Positions 1 through 8,035 of a stretch of 29,816 nt of DNA are shown here, in pieces (the stretch's first letter is position 1; the number at the start of each line of letters is the position of its first letter). The stretch covers positions 1 through 29,816 of the forward strand of contig NZ_UQBH01000031.1 in assembly GCF_900539295.1 (NCBI RefSeq). The letters are read 5' to 3'. Position numbers and translations under genes: made by a program. The stretch is from an uncultured Megasphaera sp. (GTDB lineage: Bacteria; Bacillota; Negativicutes; Veillonellales; Megasphaeraceae). The notes under the pieces are model-generated. The model made no database searches and had not been told where the DNA came from. It worked only from the letters and a program-made list of their open reading frames with translations.

Positions 1-90
1 AGAGATCTCCGTTTATGTCTCTTTTTATATGTCCGAATTCATTATACAATCAACCAAATTATTTCTTGTCTCAAAACTTCCCATTTCTTA

Positions 91-119
91 TTGACGTCTG
101 CCCCTAATATTGATATACT
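91..119 (+). promoter_or_regulatory. Sigma-A promoter of the candidate small RNA
   Basis: TTGACG at 91-96 and TATACT at 114-119 are separated by exactly 17 bases. Transcription would begin near 126, only a few bases before the hairpin at 131. Confidence 0.6.
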
Positions 120-125
120 TATCCA

Positions 126-196
126 GTCGCAAAGAGGATTCATTTTTACTGGCTTATGGTTCTGAGGCTTGCTCAAAGATGAATCCTCTTTTTTCG
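126..196 (+). ncRNA. Candidate small RNA ending in a terminator hairpin
   Basis: A perfect 13-bp inverted repeat, AAAGAGGATTCAT at 131-143 and its complement at 179-191, is followed by a T run to about 194. The 35-base loop contains a small inner hairpin, TGAG/CTCA (163-166 and 172-175). With the promoter at 91-119 this gives a predicted transcript of about 70 nt with no room for a protein. It does not match any riboswitch or small RNA family I know. The alternative is that the hairpin is only the terminator of a gene left of the window, with the promoter match being chance. Confidence 0.4.
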
Positions 197-676
197 TCCT
201 TTTAGAGGCGGACCGCGCAATTTCCATAGGAGAGATTCCCCATCCTCTTTCGGCCCGGATGCAGCCATTCTGACAGGAGGCCGAGGACAGATTCTGCCTT
301 GCCTTTGAATCCGGATACAATCGGTGAATTTTTGTTCTTTGAAAAAGAACCTGCGCTTCAAAAGAAAAAAAGTCAGGACAAAAACCATCTCGAAAGGGCC
401 TTTACAAAGGACCTCCCAAAGGCGCAGCAGAGCCTCATTTTTCTTGAAAATCCATTTTTCCAACCCCTTGGGAAAGCTGATAAAACCTAGCCTTCCCGGC
501 CCTTATCACTATATGTAAAATTTTCTATACAGATTTAGAATAATCACCCTCAAATACCCCCTAAATACATATAACGTTTTTCAAAAAGCTATTTAATTTT
601 GTCTGCAAAAATGATAGAATTAACTTGCTAAAAATTTCTAGCCGTATACGCATTTTAAACGAAAGAAGGACTGATA

Positions 677-2002
677 ATGAAAACTACATGTCGTAAAATG
701 TCTGTTGTCCAGCTGACCTTTGTCACTGCTGCCAACATGCTTGGAGCCGGTATCATCATGCTGCCGACCAAGCTTGCCGAAGTCGGTACTATTTCAATCA
801 TTTCTTGGATTATTACCTCTTTTGGCTCTTTAGCCCTCGCCATGGCCTTTGCCCGATGTGGCATGTTTACAACGAAGCCGGGCGGTATGGGTGGTTACTC
901 CGAATACGCCTTCGGGCGAATAGGACATTTTATGGCAAATTACGCCTACTCTGTTTCCATCGTAATTGCAAACGTCGCCATTGCCATCACGGCAGTCGGT
1001 TACGGCGCAGGTTTCCTTGAAACGACCTTTACGCCGATTCAGACGTGTCTATATACGATCGCTTTATTGTGGATTGCAGCTGCCCTCAACTTCAGCGGCT
1101 CCCGGTATTCGGGCAAGCTGAGTGCCATCACCATCTGGGGCGCTATCATTCCGGTTCTCGGTATTTCTATTATCGGCTGGCACTGGTTCAGCCCGGCAAC
1201 CTGGCTCGCATCGTGGAATCCCAATGACCTGGGTCTCGGCGATGCCGTCGGAAATTCGATTGCCCTTACGTTGTGGTCTTTCCTGGGACTTGAATCGGCA
1301 GCCGTCAACATGGACGCCGTTGAAAACCCGAAAAAATCCGTCCCCATTGCGACCTTCGTCAGCACCATCAGCGTCGCTGTCATCTACGTCGCTTCGACGA
1401 ATGTCATCGCCGGAATCGTTCCCAATGCCGAAATCCTGGCATCGAGTGCACCCTTCGGTCTGGCCTTCTCCTACATGCTCGGCGATACGGCCGGCAAGGT
1501 AGTCATGGGCCTGATGGTATTCTCCTGCGCAGGATCTCTCCTGTCGTGGCAGTTCACCTTAGCCCGCGTCTTCAAGACCAGCGCCCAGCGCGGCCTGTTC
1601 CCCAAGATTTTTGCTAAAGTTACCAGTGCCGACGTTCCCGTCAAGGGCATGCTCTGCATCTTAGGCATGCAAAGCGTCCTGGCTTTGATGACGATCAGCC
1701 CGACCTTGGCAGCCCAGTTCGAACTCTTGGCGAACCTGGCCGTCGTCACCAACGTCATCCCCTACATTCTCTGCGCCGGGGCCTTGACGACGATCCTCAC
1801 CAAGGAAAACATTCCCAATAAAGTCTGCAACCGAAATACTTCGATTTTCTTAGCAGGCGTATCAATTATCTACTGCGTATACGCATTGACAACAACCGAT
1901 GCGACGACCTTCCTCAGCGGCAGCTTCGCCGCCTTCCTGGGCTGGCTCGTCTACGTCGTCCGCTTCACGATCATGAAGCAGACCATTGTCGAAATTAAAT
2001 GA
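677..2002 (+). CDS. potE: Putrescine/ornithine antiporter, PotE family
   Basis: An APC-superfamily transporter with about 12 membrane segments. Almost full length it resembles E. coli PotE (439 aa against 441 here), for example IIMLPTKLAEVGTISIISW near residue 27, the GGMGGYSEYAFG stretch near residue 69, STNVIAGIVPN and the LALMTISP stretch. PotE imports putrescine by proton symport or exchanges it for ornithine at the inner membrane, which supports polyamine supply and acid resistance. The start is supported by AAGAAGGA a few bases upstream. The gene stands alone and ends in a strong terminator at 2010-2045. No ornithine decarboxylase, its usual partner, is in the window, so the physiological direction is open. 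The family call is secure; substrate is inferred from similarity. Confidence 0.93.
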   Translation: MKTTCRKMSVVQLTFVTAANMLGAGIIMLPTKLAEVGTISIISWIITSFGSLALAMAFARCGMFTTKPGGMGGYSEYAFGRIGHFMANYAYSVSIVIANVAIAITAVGYGAGFLETTFTPIQTCLYTIALLWIAAALNFSGSRYSGKLSAITIWGAIIPVLGISIIGWHWFSPATWLASWNPNDLGLGDAVGNSIALTLWSFLGLESAAVNMDAVENPKKSVPIATFVSTISVAVIYVASTNVIAGIVPNAEILASSAPFGLAFSYMLGDTAGKVVMGLMVFSCAGSLLSWQFTLARVFKTSAQRGLFPKIFAKVTSADVPVKGMLCILGMQSVLALMTISPTLAAQFELLANLAVVTNVIPYILCAGALTTILTKENIPNKVCNRNTSIFLAGVSIIYCVYALTTTDATTFLSGSFAAFLGWLVYVVRFTIMKQTIVEIK

Positions 2003-2009
2003 ACAGATC

Positions 2010-2045
2010 AAAAGGGAGCGCTCTTCAAGAGCCTCCCTTTTTTTA
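2010..2045 (+). terminator. Rho-independent terminator of potE
   Basis: AAAAGGGAG-c-GCTCT pairs with AGAGC-CTCCCTTTT around a short loop, with one bulged C, and runs into seven T residues. Confidence 0.85.
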
Positions 2046-2060
2046 TTGCCCTTTTATACG

Positions 2061-2091
2061 AAAAACCCTCATGAAATCATTCATGAGGGTT
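2061..2091 (-). terminator. Terminator of the two-gene membrane operon
   Basis: On the - strand AACCCTCATGA pairs with TCATGAGGGTT and is followed by a T run. It lies 16 bases beyond the stop codon of the membrane gene ending at 2107. Confidence 0.8.
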
Positions 2092-2106
2092 GTCTTATAT
2101 TGCGTC

Positions 2107-2970
2107 TTAGGATAAGGTTTCAACGACGACATTGCGAAGAGCCACGCAGCCGATGATGACCAGGGACGACAACAGGAAAGGCGTCACGAAGACCAAGGGG
2201 TTATTCTGCAGAATCGGCATGGCCTTGAAGATATATCCGAAGACCTGAATATCACTATTGAACAAGAGATTTTGGACCATGACCCACAGGAGGACCATGA
2301 CGACGATGGAAAGGAGATGGACGATCTTCTCTTTTCGGCTATAGCCGTAACGCTTATAGGGGAAGAAATAAAAAGCAAAGGTGGCGATGACGAAAATGCT
2401 GATGGCTAAGAAGCAAAAGCCCATGATGGCCATAATACCGATGAAGAGGCTCACCGAGGCCGACTCATCGCTGAAGGCCGGAAAGAGGAACATCCCCAGG
2501 ACGGCACAAGGAAGGGGCAGGCTGAATAAGATGGGGTCAAGGAACGGGGAATACCAGTACCGCCGCAGCCGGCTGTACCAAAAATCAATACCCTTCGCAG
2601 CCCCGTACTGAGCCGCAATGGTCAAAAGCATCCACAAGGTGAACAAGAATACCCTTCCCCAATAGGAGTGCCAAAGAGCCGAACCGATCAGACCGTTTAA
2701 GAGGCCCACGGCGACGATGAGCGCGACGGCGCCGCCATAGAAAGTCGCCCCGGCCGAGGCATAGTCATCGTATCGCCCCAGTTTGCGGCGGCGATAGCCG
2801 AGCCACAGGGGAACGGCAAAGGACAGGATAAAAAAGACGAGGATCGACGCGGCGGCAATATAGGGTCTGTCTGACGCAAAGGCCCCAAAGGGAATCGGCA
2901 CGATGCCGCAGGCCGCCCAAAGGACAGCCCTGAGCCAGTCGTATCCTTTCTGTTTCCATTCAAAGCTCAT
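2107..2970 (-). CDS. Polytopic membrane protein of unknown function
   Basis: I do not recognise this 287-residue protein. About seven to eight hydrophobic segments are visible, for example around residues 13-31, 37-58, 77-97, 105-122, 147-165, 173-203, 216-235 and 258-278, separated by short basic loops such as RRRKLGR and YKRYGYSRKEK. There is no signal peptide, ATP-binding motif or known transporter signature. Its start overlaps the stop of the upstream membrane gene by 4 bp (ATGA), so the two are probably translated together and may form one complex. A terminator follows at 2061-2091. It may be a conserved hypothetical of Negativicutes; no function can be assigned. Confidence 0.75.
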   Translation of the reverse strand: MSFEWKQKGYDWLRAVLWAACGIVPIPFGAFASDRPYIAAASILVFFILSFAVPLWLGYRRRKLGRYDDYASAGATFYGGAVALIVAVGLLNGLIGSALWHSYWGRVFLFTLWMLLTIAAQYGAAKGIDFWYSRLRRYWYSPFLDPILFSLPLPCAVLGMFLFPAFSDESASVSLFIGIMAIMGFCFLAISIFVIATFAFYFFPYKRYGYSRKEKIVHLLSIVVMVLLWVMVQNLLFNSDIQVFGYIFKAMPILQNNPLVFVTPFLLSSLVIIGCVALRNVVVETLS

Positions 2971-3392
2971 CGTTCCACCGCCTTTCGGCCCGGCATCACC
3001 GACGACAGGCCATAGGATAAGAGCATGACCAAGCTCATTTCGACATACATGGCAAGGATAAAGACGATATCACGGCCAAAGGTCGGCCATTCCCAAAAAG
3101 GCGCCGCCTTCCAGTAACTGCCCAGATAGACCTTGACTGCCACTTTAAGGGCCAGCATGAAGAGCCAGACCAAGACGACGACCCAGCGGCGAATACGGCC
3201 ATTTCCCGCGCCAAAGACGGCATCCGCCGTACCGACGTAGACCGTCGGAATGACGAGAGACAGGAAAAGATAACTGACGACGGCCACAATGGCACTGGAA
3301 CCGCTGTGAATCGTATAGGCTCCAATGGGAATGAGGACGATGAAAATACACATGAAAACAGACTGCCGCAAAATATCGCGCCACCAACTCAT
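2967..3392 (-). CDS. Small membrane protein of unknown function
   Basis: A 141-residue protein with four likely membrane helices (about residues 10-27, 33-53, 69-88 and 107-127) and a basic loop between helices 2 and 3. I do not recognise a family. The start has a strong AGGAGG site with suitable spacing. It is first gene of a two-gene operon, its stop overlapping the start of the larger membrane gene by 4 bp. A TATACT box on the - strand at 3434-3439 could be its -10 element, but the matching -35 is poor. It runs divergently from the DEAD-box helicase gene, the two start codons being about 150 bp apart. Confidence 0.72.
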   Translation of the reverse strand: MSWWRDILRQSVFMCIFIVLIPIGAYTIHSGSSAIVAVVSYLFLSLVIPTVYVGTADAVFGAGNGRIRRWVVVLVWLFMLALKVAVKVYLGSYWKAAPFWEWPTFGRDIVFILAMYVEMSLVMLLSYGLSSVMPGRKAVER

Positions 3393-3464
3393 TTATGCAA
3401 GACCTCCTAAAACAATGCAAACGAAATCACTTTAGTATACCATATCCGCAAAAGAAAGAAAAGT

Positions 3465-3492
3465 TTGCACGAACAAGGGCTTTGTGTAATAA
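3465..3492 (+). promoter_or_regulatory. Probable promoter of the DEAD-box helicase gene
   Basis: TTGCAC at 3465-3470 and TAATAA at 3487-3492 with a 16-base spacer. Transcription would begin near 3499, after any start codon at 3465, which supports the ATG at 3540 as the true start. Confidence 0.5.
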
Positions 3493-3539
3493 TAAGAGTT
3501 AGTAAGCACATTGTTAGCACTATAGAGAAAGGGCACGAT

Positions 3540-4799
3540 ATGTCAAAAAACTTTCAATCTCTCGGCCTGACGTCTGAACTTTCCGAGCTCCTCCACAAGC
3601 AGGGAATCGACGAACCGACGGCCGTTCAATCACAAGCCATCCCGGCCCTGTTCAAAGGCCGGGATATACTGGCTCAGGCCCAGACCGGCACGGGCAAGAC
3701 CCTGGCCTTCCTGCTGCCGTCGCTGCAGCAGATCCGGACCGAAATCCATGCCGAACAGGTGCTCATCCTGGCGCCGACGCGGGAATTAGCCCGCCAAATC
3801 GCCGATGTGGCCGCGACCTTGGCCCCGACCCTTGACGTCGACGTCTTAAGCCTCATCGGCGGTAAGACCATCGAAAATCAGCTCCAGAAGCTTCACCGCC
3901 ACCCGCAGGTCATCATCGGCACGCCCGGTCGCCTTCTCGACCACTGCCGCCGAAACTCCCTCGACCTCAGCGGCGTCCGCCGGGTCGTCGTCGACGAAGC
4001 CGACCAGATGCTGCAGTCGGGATTCCTCGAAGACGTCGATACCCTCATCGGCCTGACGCCAAAGCGCCGGCAGCTCCTCTTCTTCTCGGCAACGGTCCCT
4101 GATAAGATCAAAGGCCTGGCCAAAAAGCACATGCAAAATCCCTTGGTCCTGAAAATTCTCGAAGGCGACACCATCGCCCTTGAAAACATCGAACAGCGGA
4201 TCTACATGATGACCGAAGACCAGAAACTGCCGAAATTATGCCAGATGCTGACCGAAATGAATCCCTACTTGGCCATCGTCTTCTGCAACACCAAGGAGCG
4301 GACGTCCCTCTTAGCCGGACGGCTCATCGCCGAAGGCTTCAACATCGGCGAACTCCACGGCGACATGTCCCAGGGCCGGCGCAACCAGGTCCTGCGTGAC
4401 TTTGCCAAGGCCAAGACCCAGATTTTGGTCGCTACCGACATCGCCGCCCGCGGCATCGATATCGAAGGCATTACCCATGTCTTTAACTTCGACGTCCCTC
4501 ACGATGTCGATTACTACATCCACCGCATCGGCCGCACAGGCCGGGCCGGAAGCGAAGGCCTGTCCATCATGTTCGCCACCGGAGCCGATGTCGACTGGGT
4601 CCGCCGGATCGAACACAACATCCAGGCGACGATCACCAAATATACCCTGACGGGACAAGTCAAAGTGAAAGCCAGCAGCACCCCGCCAAAGCGGCAAAAG
4701 ACTTATCGCGACAAACTGCCTGCCAGCACCTATCAGACGACTCGAAACAAGCGCCACAAACAGCGCCATAAAGGCGGAGACAACCTCCGCCGCCGCTAA
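3540..4799 (+). CDS. DEAD-box ATP-dependent RNA helicase
   Basis: A 419-residue superfamily 2 RNA helicase that unwinds RNA duplexes, with probable roles in ribosome assembly, mRNA turnover or cold adaptation. Visible in order: Q motif near residues 5-33 (F-x-x-L-G-L ... P-T-x-x-Q), Walker A AQTGTGKT at 47-54, PTRELA near 79-84, GG near 107, TPGR at 128-131, DEAD at 152-155, SAT at 183-185, then the second RecA domain with ATDIAARGIDI and HRIGRTGRAG. A short basic tail (KRHKQRHKGG) probably binds RNA. I chose the ATG at 3540 because GAGAAAGGG lies at the right distance and the family begins there; an in-frame 25-residue upstream extension overlaps the promoter. Similar to CshA/RhlE; the exact subfamily is unclear. 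Confidence 0.93.
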   Translation: MSKNFQSLGLTSELSELLHKQGIDEPTAVQSQAIPALFKGRDILAQAQTGTGKTLAFLLPSLQQIRTEIHAEQVLILAPTRELARQIADVAATLAPTLDVDVLSLIGGKTIENQLQKLHRHPQVIIGTPGRLLDHCRRNSLDLSGVRRVVVDEADQMLQSGFLEDVDTLIGLTPKRRQLLFFSATVPDKIKGLAKKHMQNPLVLKILEGDTIALENIEQRIYMMTEDQKLPKLCQMLTEMNPYLAIVFCNTKERTSLLAGRLIAEGFNIGELHGDMSQGRRNQVLRDFAKAKTQILVATDIAARGIDIEGITHVFNFDVPHDVDYYIHRIGRTGRAGSEGLSIMFATGADVDWVRRIEHNIQATITKYTLTGQVKVKASSTPPKRQKTYRDKLPASTYQTTRNKRHKQRHKGGDNLRRR

Positions 4800-4817
4800 T
4801 TGAACGGGAGGTTTATT

Positions 4818-5363
4818 ATGAAACGTTATCTTGCTATTGTCCTCATGTTATTCACCCTTTTGACTGCCGGATGCTCGACAGCCGTGCCGACTGACTCCCA
4901 GCAAAAGGAACAGACTCAAACACAGCAGCAATCGAAGGACACCAAGTCCACTCAGGATACGAAGAGCCAAGCCGAATCGAAAGAAAAGGCCCTGGCCAAA
5001 CTGCCGACCATCGGCGATACGCAAAAGGCTTGGGAAGATGAATGGGGTCACCCCTATTCCCAGGGCGACACGATCCGCGTCTTCCATAACGGCCGCTATC
5101 AGGTCGTCTTTGAAAACGGCCGGGCCGTTACCGTTACCATCGCCTTAAAAGACGGTGAAGACCTGAATATCAGCGATATTCTGCCGGAAGATGCGCAGAA
5201 ACAGTCGTCGTCGTCGAAAAACCTCGGCGGTACGACCATGACCGTCCAGAAATGGCACAGCGATGCCTTGGAAAATGCCTTCTCTTCGACAAAGGGCAAT
5301 TTCACGGTCATGAAACAAGCAGACACGATCATCATCGACTGCACACCGAACCTGAAAAAGTAA
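4818..5363 (+). CDS. Secreted lipoprotein of unknown function
   Basis: A 181-residue protein with a lipoprotein signal peptide: basic start MKR, hydrophobic core, and lipobox LTAGC with the lipidated cysteine at residue 19. A Gln/Lys/Ser/Thr-rich linker (about 27-55) leads to a C-terminal domain of about 125 residues with no motif that I know. It is therefore expected to be anchored on the outer face of the cytoplasmic membrane, or possibly the outer membrane in a diderm Negativicute. The GGGAGG site supports the ATG at 4818 over an in-frame codon at 4800. It begins 18 bases after the helicase stop and is probably co-transcribed with it, ending at the terminator at 5383-5427. Confidence 0.82.
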   Translation: MKRYLAIVLMLFTLLTAGCSTAVPTDSQQKEQTQTQQQSKDTKSTQDTKSQAESKEKALAKLPTIGDTQKAWEDEWGHPYSQGDTIRVFHNGRYQVVFENGRAVTVTIALKDGEDLNISDILPEDAQKQSSSSKNLGGTTMTVQKWHSDALENAFSSTKGNFTVMKQADTIIIDCTPNLKK

Positions 5364-5382
5364 AACGAAAAAGCTTCTATAC

Positions 5383-5427
5383 AAAGCCGGAGCCTTGTGA
5401 ACAGCGGATTCACAAGGCTCCGGCTTT
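5383..5427. terminator. Bidirectional terminator between convergent genes
   Basis: A perfect 19-bp stem (5383-5401 with 5409-5427) around a 7-base loop. It separates the lipoprotein gene (+) from the MFS transporter gene (-) and can serve both. Confidence 0.85.
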
Positions 5428-5454
5428 ATTCTTTCGACTTGCCGTTAAAATACA

Positions 5455-6723
5455 TCAGATTTCCCCTGCATATTCTTTTCTTTCGTCTTCATTGCGGATG
5501 CGGAAACTGGCTGTCGCAGCCATGGCAGCCAAACAGAGGTTAACCATCCAAAGAGGGCTGTAGCCCCAACCGATGTCTACGAAAAGACCTCCGAGATAGG
5601 CGCTGAAAAAGGCGCCTATCTGATGGCCGATTAAGGTAAATCCATACAAGACGGCCATGTTCTTCGGACCGAACTTTTTACTGATGATGCCCGACGTCGG
5701 CGGCACCGTCGCATCGCCGGAAAGGCCCAATAAGGCCGTGGCGGCAAAGGCAAAGGCGACCGACTTCGGAAGAAACAGGAAGGCCAGGGAAACGACGACC
5801 CGCATAGCATAGACGCCGGCCAGGACGTTTTTCATTTTGAAGGCCGCTCCGAGAAACCCCGTCCCGGCGGCGCCGATCATGGTAGCGATGCCGTATACGG
5901 TCAATGTCAACGACGCTGTGCTGCCGTCGATGCCATAGGACAGATACTGTGAAAATAAATGGCTTTCGATGATAGACATGTTAAAGCCGCAGGTCGCAAA
6001 GCCCATGAGAACTAAGCGATAGTCCCGGTCTTTTAAAGCAAATTTCAGTATGGGAACCAGAGATACTTTGGGGTTTCCCTCCCCTTCACGACTTCCCTCT
6101 TCTCGTTGAGACTCCTTTTTGCCTATGGAGTGCATCCATATGGCGATGGGGATCATCAGCAGGAAAGGAACGGTCAGGGCCCTCATGGCAAAGGCAATAT
6201 CGAAGGTTGAAATGGCCAGATTCAAGGCCGGGGACATCAGGGCGTCACCGATGCCGGCACTGGCCTGAACGAGGCCGGAAACGACAGCTGCCCGTTTCTC
6301 TCCCAAAATCGGCGTGATGGCCCCCATGATGATGCCAAAGCAGAGTCCCGTCGTGCCAAAGGACAGGACGAGGCCAAAAAATAAGACCAGCGCCCAAGGA
6401 GTGGTACATAAGGGCGTCGCCGCCAAGCCGACGACGGTAAAAAGGATTCCTATCAGGATGACGAAGACAGGTGATTTTCGCAAGGCTAGGATGCCGAGAA
6501 AGGGCTGGGCCAGTCCATAGACCAGAGCGCCTACGCCGATGGCGAAGCTGATGGTCACGTAGTCGATACCGGTGTAGGGAATGAGCCCGGTCATCATAAT
6601 GCCGTAATTGTCGTGGACGCCCTGCATCACGCCGTGGACAATGCAGGCGGCGATGACCAGGACGATGCACTGAAGCAGTGAGTCAGGTTTCTGTAAGGTC
6701 GGTGTTGTTTTTAGCATAATCAT
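5455..6723 (-). CDS. MFS transporter, LysR-linked
   Basis: A 422-residue major facilitator with about 12 membrane helices in two halves, joined by a charged central loop near residues 200-220 (KKESQREEGSREGEGNPK). The layout resembles the monocarboxylate/oxalate-formate-like MFS groups, but substrate cannot be read from the sequence. A GAGGGAG site precedes both ATG codons at 6723 and 6717, so either may start the protein. It is transcribed divergently from a LysR-type regulator with a palindromic operator at 6760-6778 between them, the classic arrangement in which the regulator controls the transporter in response to the transported or related metabolite. Confidence 0.88.
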   Translation of the reverse strand: MIMLKTTPTLQKPDSLLQCIVLVIAACIVHGVMQGVHDNYGIMMTGLIPYTGIDYVTISFAIGVGALVYGLAQPFLGILALRKSPVFVILIGILFTVVGLAATPLCTTPWALVLFFGLVLSFGTTGLCFGIIMGAITPILGEKRAAVVSGLVQASAGIGDALMSPALNLAISTFDIAFAMRALTVPFLLMIPIAIWMHSIGKKESQREEGSREGEGNPKVSLVPILKFALKDRDYRLVLMGFATCGFNMSIIESHLFSQYLSYGIDGSTASLTLTVYGIATMIGAAGTGFLGAAFKMKNVLAGVYAMRVVVSLAFLFLPKSVAFAFAATALLGLSGDATVPPTSGIISKKFGPKNMAVLYGFTLIGHQIGAFFSAYLGGLFVDIGWGYSPLWMVNLCLAAMAATASFRIRNEDERKEYAGEI

Positions 6724-6759
6724 AAGGCTCCCTCATTGACAGTTTAATTTTTCTCTGTT

Positions 6760-6778
6760 AGTATATCATCGATATACT
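6760..6778. promoter_or_regulatory. Probable LysR-type operator
   Basis: A perfect palindrome AGTATATC-atc-GATATACT that contains the T-N11-A core typical of LysR-family binding sites. It lies between the divergent MFS and LysR genes, about 65 bp from the regulator start and 40 bp from the transporter start. Confidence 0.65.
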
Positions 6779-6841
6779 CTTAGATAAAATTGATGTTTTT
6801 AATTTTAAACTTCATTTATTTTGAACTATAGAGAGGTTCCT

Positions 6842-7729
6842 ATGGATTTAAAATATTTACAGACCTTCAAGACCATTATCGAAGAAGGCGGCTTCACCAA
6901 GGCTGCGGAAAAACTCAACTATACCCAATCGACCATTACCTTCCAAGTCGGACAGTTAGAACAGGAATTGTCCGTCAAATTGTTTGAACGAGTCGGACGG
7001 CGGATGCAGCTGACCAAGGCCGGCGAACAATTATACCCTTATGTAAACGATGTCCTCACGTCCGTCGAAAGGCTCAGTTGTTTTGAAACTGATCTGTCGG
7101 AATATAAAGGCATCCTACGGATTGGCGTCGGTGAAACCCTGCTCTGTTATAAACTGTCGCCGGTGCTGAAAAGATTTCATGACCTGGCCCCCAATACCCG
7201 CCTGTTCTTGCAGTCCATGAATTGCTATGACATCCGCAATGAACTTTTAGACGGAACGTTGGACCTCGGCGTATTTTACGAAAACGTCGGCGGCTTCGGC
7301 GACAATCTGACCGTCTCGACCTTTGGAAGTTATCCCATGGCCCTCGTCGCCTCGCCTGATATAAAAAGAGAATACCCTGATTTTATAACACCCGGCCAAA
7401 CCCTTCCCCTGCCCTTTATCATCAATGAACCGACCTGCGTCTTTCGTCAGATCTTCGAGCAGTACCTGCAGCGAAAATCCATCGTCCTTGACCATACCAT
7501 CGAATTGTGGAGCATTCCGACCATTAAAAACCTGGTGAAAAGCAGCGTCGGCATATCCTACCTGCCTACCTTCGCCGTCGAAGAAGATTTAAAGCGCGGC
7601 GAACTGGTAGAAATCAAGACGGAACTGACCGACGCCCGCATTTCAGCCGCCTGCGGTTACAACAGCAAGAAATGGATCAGTCCGGCCATGGAATTGTTTA
7701 GCCGCTTGATGACAGAGACCTTTTCCTAA
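6842..7729 (+). CDS. LysR-family transcriptional regulator
   Basis: A 295-residue regulator with the usual N-terminal winged helix-turn-helix (residues about 1-60: FTKAAEKLNYTQSTIT followed by QLEQELSVKLFER) and a substrate-binding domain from about residue 88 (ILRIGVGETL). The ATG at 6842 is preferred because GAGAGG stands just upstream and the LysR family starts in this way (MDLKYLQTF); an in-frame codon at 6821 would put the extra residues across the ribosome site. It is divergent from the MFS transporter gene and is expected to bind the palindrome at 6760-6778, activating the transporter and repressing itself. The effector is unknown. Confidence 0.92.
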   Translation: MDLKYLQTFKTIIEEGGFTKAAEKLNYTQSTITFQVGQLEQELSVKLFERVGRRMQLTKAGEQLYPYVNDVLTSVERLSCFETDLSEYKGILRIGVGETLLCYKLSPVLKRFHDLAPNTRLFLQSMNCYDIRNELLDGTLDLGVFYENVGGFGDNLTVSTFGSYPMALVASPDIKREYPDFITPGQTLPLPFIINEPTCVFRQIFEQYLQRKSIVLDHTIELWSIPTIKNLVKSSVGISYLPTFAVEEDLKRGELVEIKTELTDARISAACGYNSKKWISPAMELFSRLMTETFS

Positions 7730-7833
7730 GACGAATCAGGCAGTGCTGCAGCATCCCCTGCCCTCTTCTTGCGGCCGCTACGGGAAATTCTGCCTTTTAA
7801 TTCAAAAAACGATGAGCTTTTTCCGGAAATACA

Positions 7834-7862
7834 TTGACAAGTTCCTCGTTTTTTGTTATTAT
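7834..7862 (+). promoter_or_regulatory. Strong promoter of tRNA-Arg
   Basis: TTGACA at 7834-7839 is a perfect -35; TATTAT at 7857-7862 is the -10, with a 17-base spacer. The tRNA begins 28 bases downstream of the -10. Confidence 0.8.
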
Positions 7863-7890
7863 ATATAAGTCGTCAGGAACGACAAGTTAT

Positions 7891-7967
7891 GACTCGGTAG
7901 CTCAGCTGGATAGAGTGACTGACTACGAATCAGTAGGTCTAGGGTTCGAATCCCTACCGGGTCACCA
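7891..7967 (+). tRNA. tRNA-Arg (anticodon ACG)
   Basis: A complete cloverleaf: acceptor stem GACTCGG with CCGGGTC (one G-T pair), D arm GCTC/GAGT, anticodon stem ACTGA/TCAGT with loop CTACGAA giving anticodon ACG at 7925-7927, T arm TAGGG-TTCGAAT-CCCTA, discriminator A and an encoded CCA at 7965-7967. A34 is normally deaminated to inosine by TadA, so that this tRNA reads CGU, CGC and CGA. It stands as a single-gene unit with its own promoter and terminator. Confidence 0.97.
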
Positions 7968-7970
7968 CAG

Positions 7971-8003
7971 AAAAAGCTCACACATTTTGTGTGAGCTTTT
8001 TTT
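7971..8003 (+). terminator. Terminator of tRNA-Arg
   Basis: AAAAAGCTCACACA pairs with TGTGTGAGCTTTTT around a 3-base loop and is followed by T residues, beginning 4 bases after the CCA end. Confidence 0.9.
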
Positions 8004-8035
8004 ATTGCCTCTTTTACGCCAGCATGAAAAGGCAC

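Larger units (their letters stand above)
1..676. other. Gene-free stretch upstream of potE
   Basis: No open reading frame here has a convincing ribosome binding site, recognisable protein or domain-like composition; the short frames on both strands look accidental. The stretch holds a consensus promoter (91-119) followed at once by a hairpin with a T run (131-196), both listed separately. A small hairpin, GTTCTTT/AAAGAAC, lies at 334-350 without a T run. The remainder (about 200-600) is a mixture of GC-rich and AT-rich sequence that could include a decayed gene remnant, but I cannot identify one. The potE promoter must lie in its right part; TAGAAT at 615-620 is a possible -10 without a good -35. 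Confidence 0.6.

Noticed and set aside
42..463. Overlapping short reading frames on the - strand at the left edge (92 and 96 aa)
   Set aside because: No ribosome site, no recognisable domain, and they run across the promoter and hairpin at 91-196.
299..518. Two short + strand frames of 63-64 aa before potE
   Set aside because: They overlap each other in different frames, have lysine/phenylalanine-rich composition typical of random AT-rich DNA, and lack ribosome sites.
3509..3530. TTAGCACT near the helicase start, resembling half of a CIRCE element
   Set aside because: The second inverted half (GAGTGCTAA) is missing, so HrcA control is not supported.
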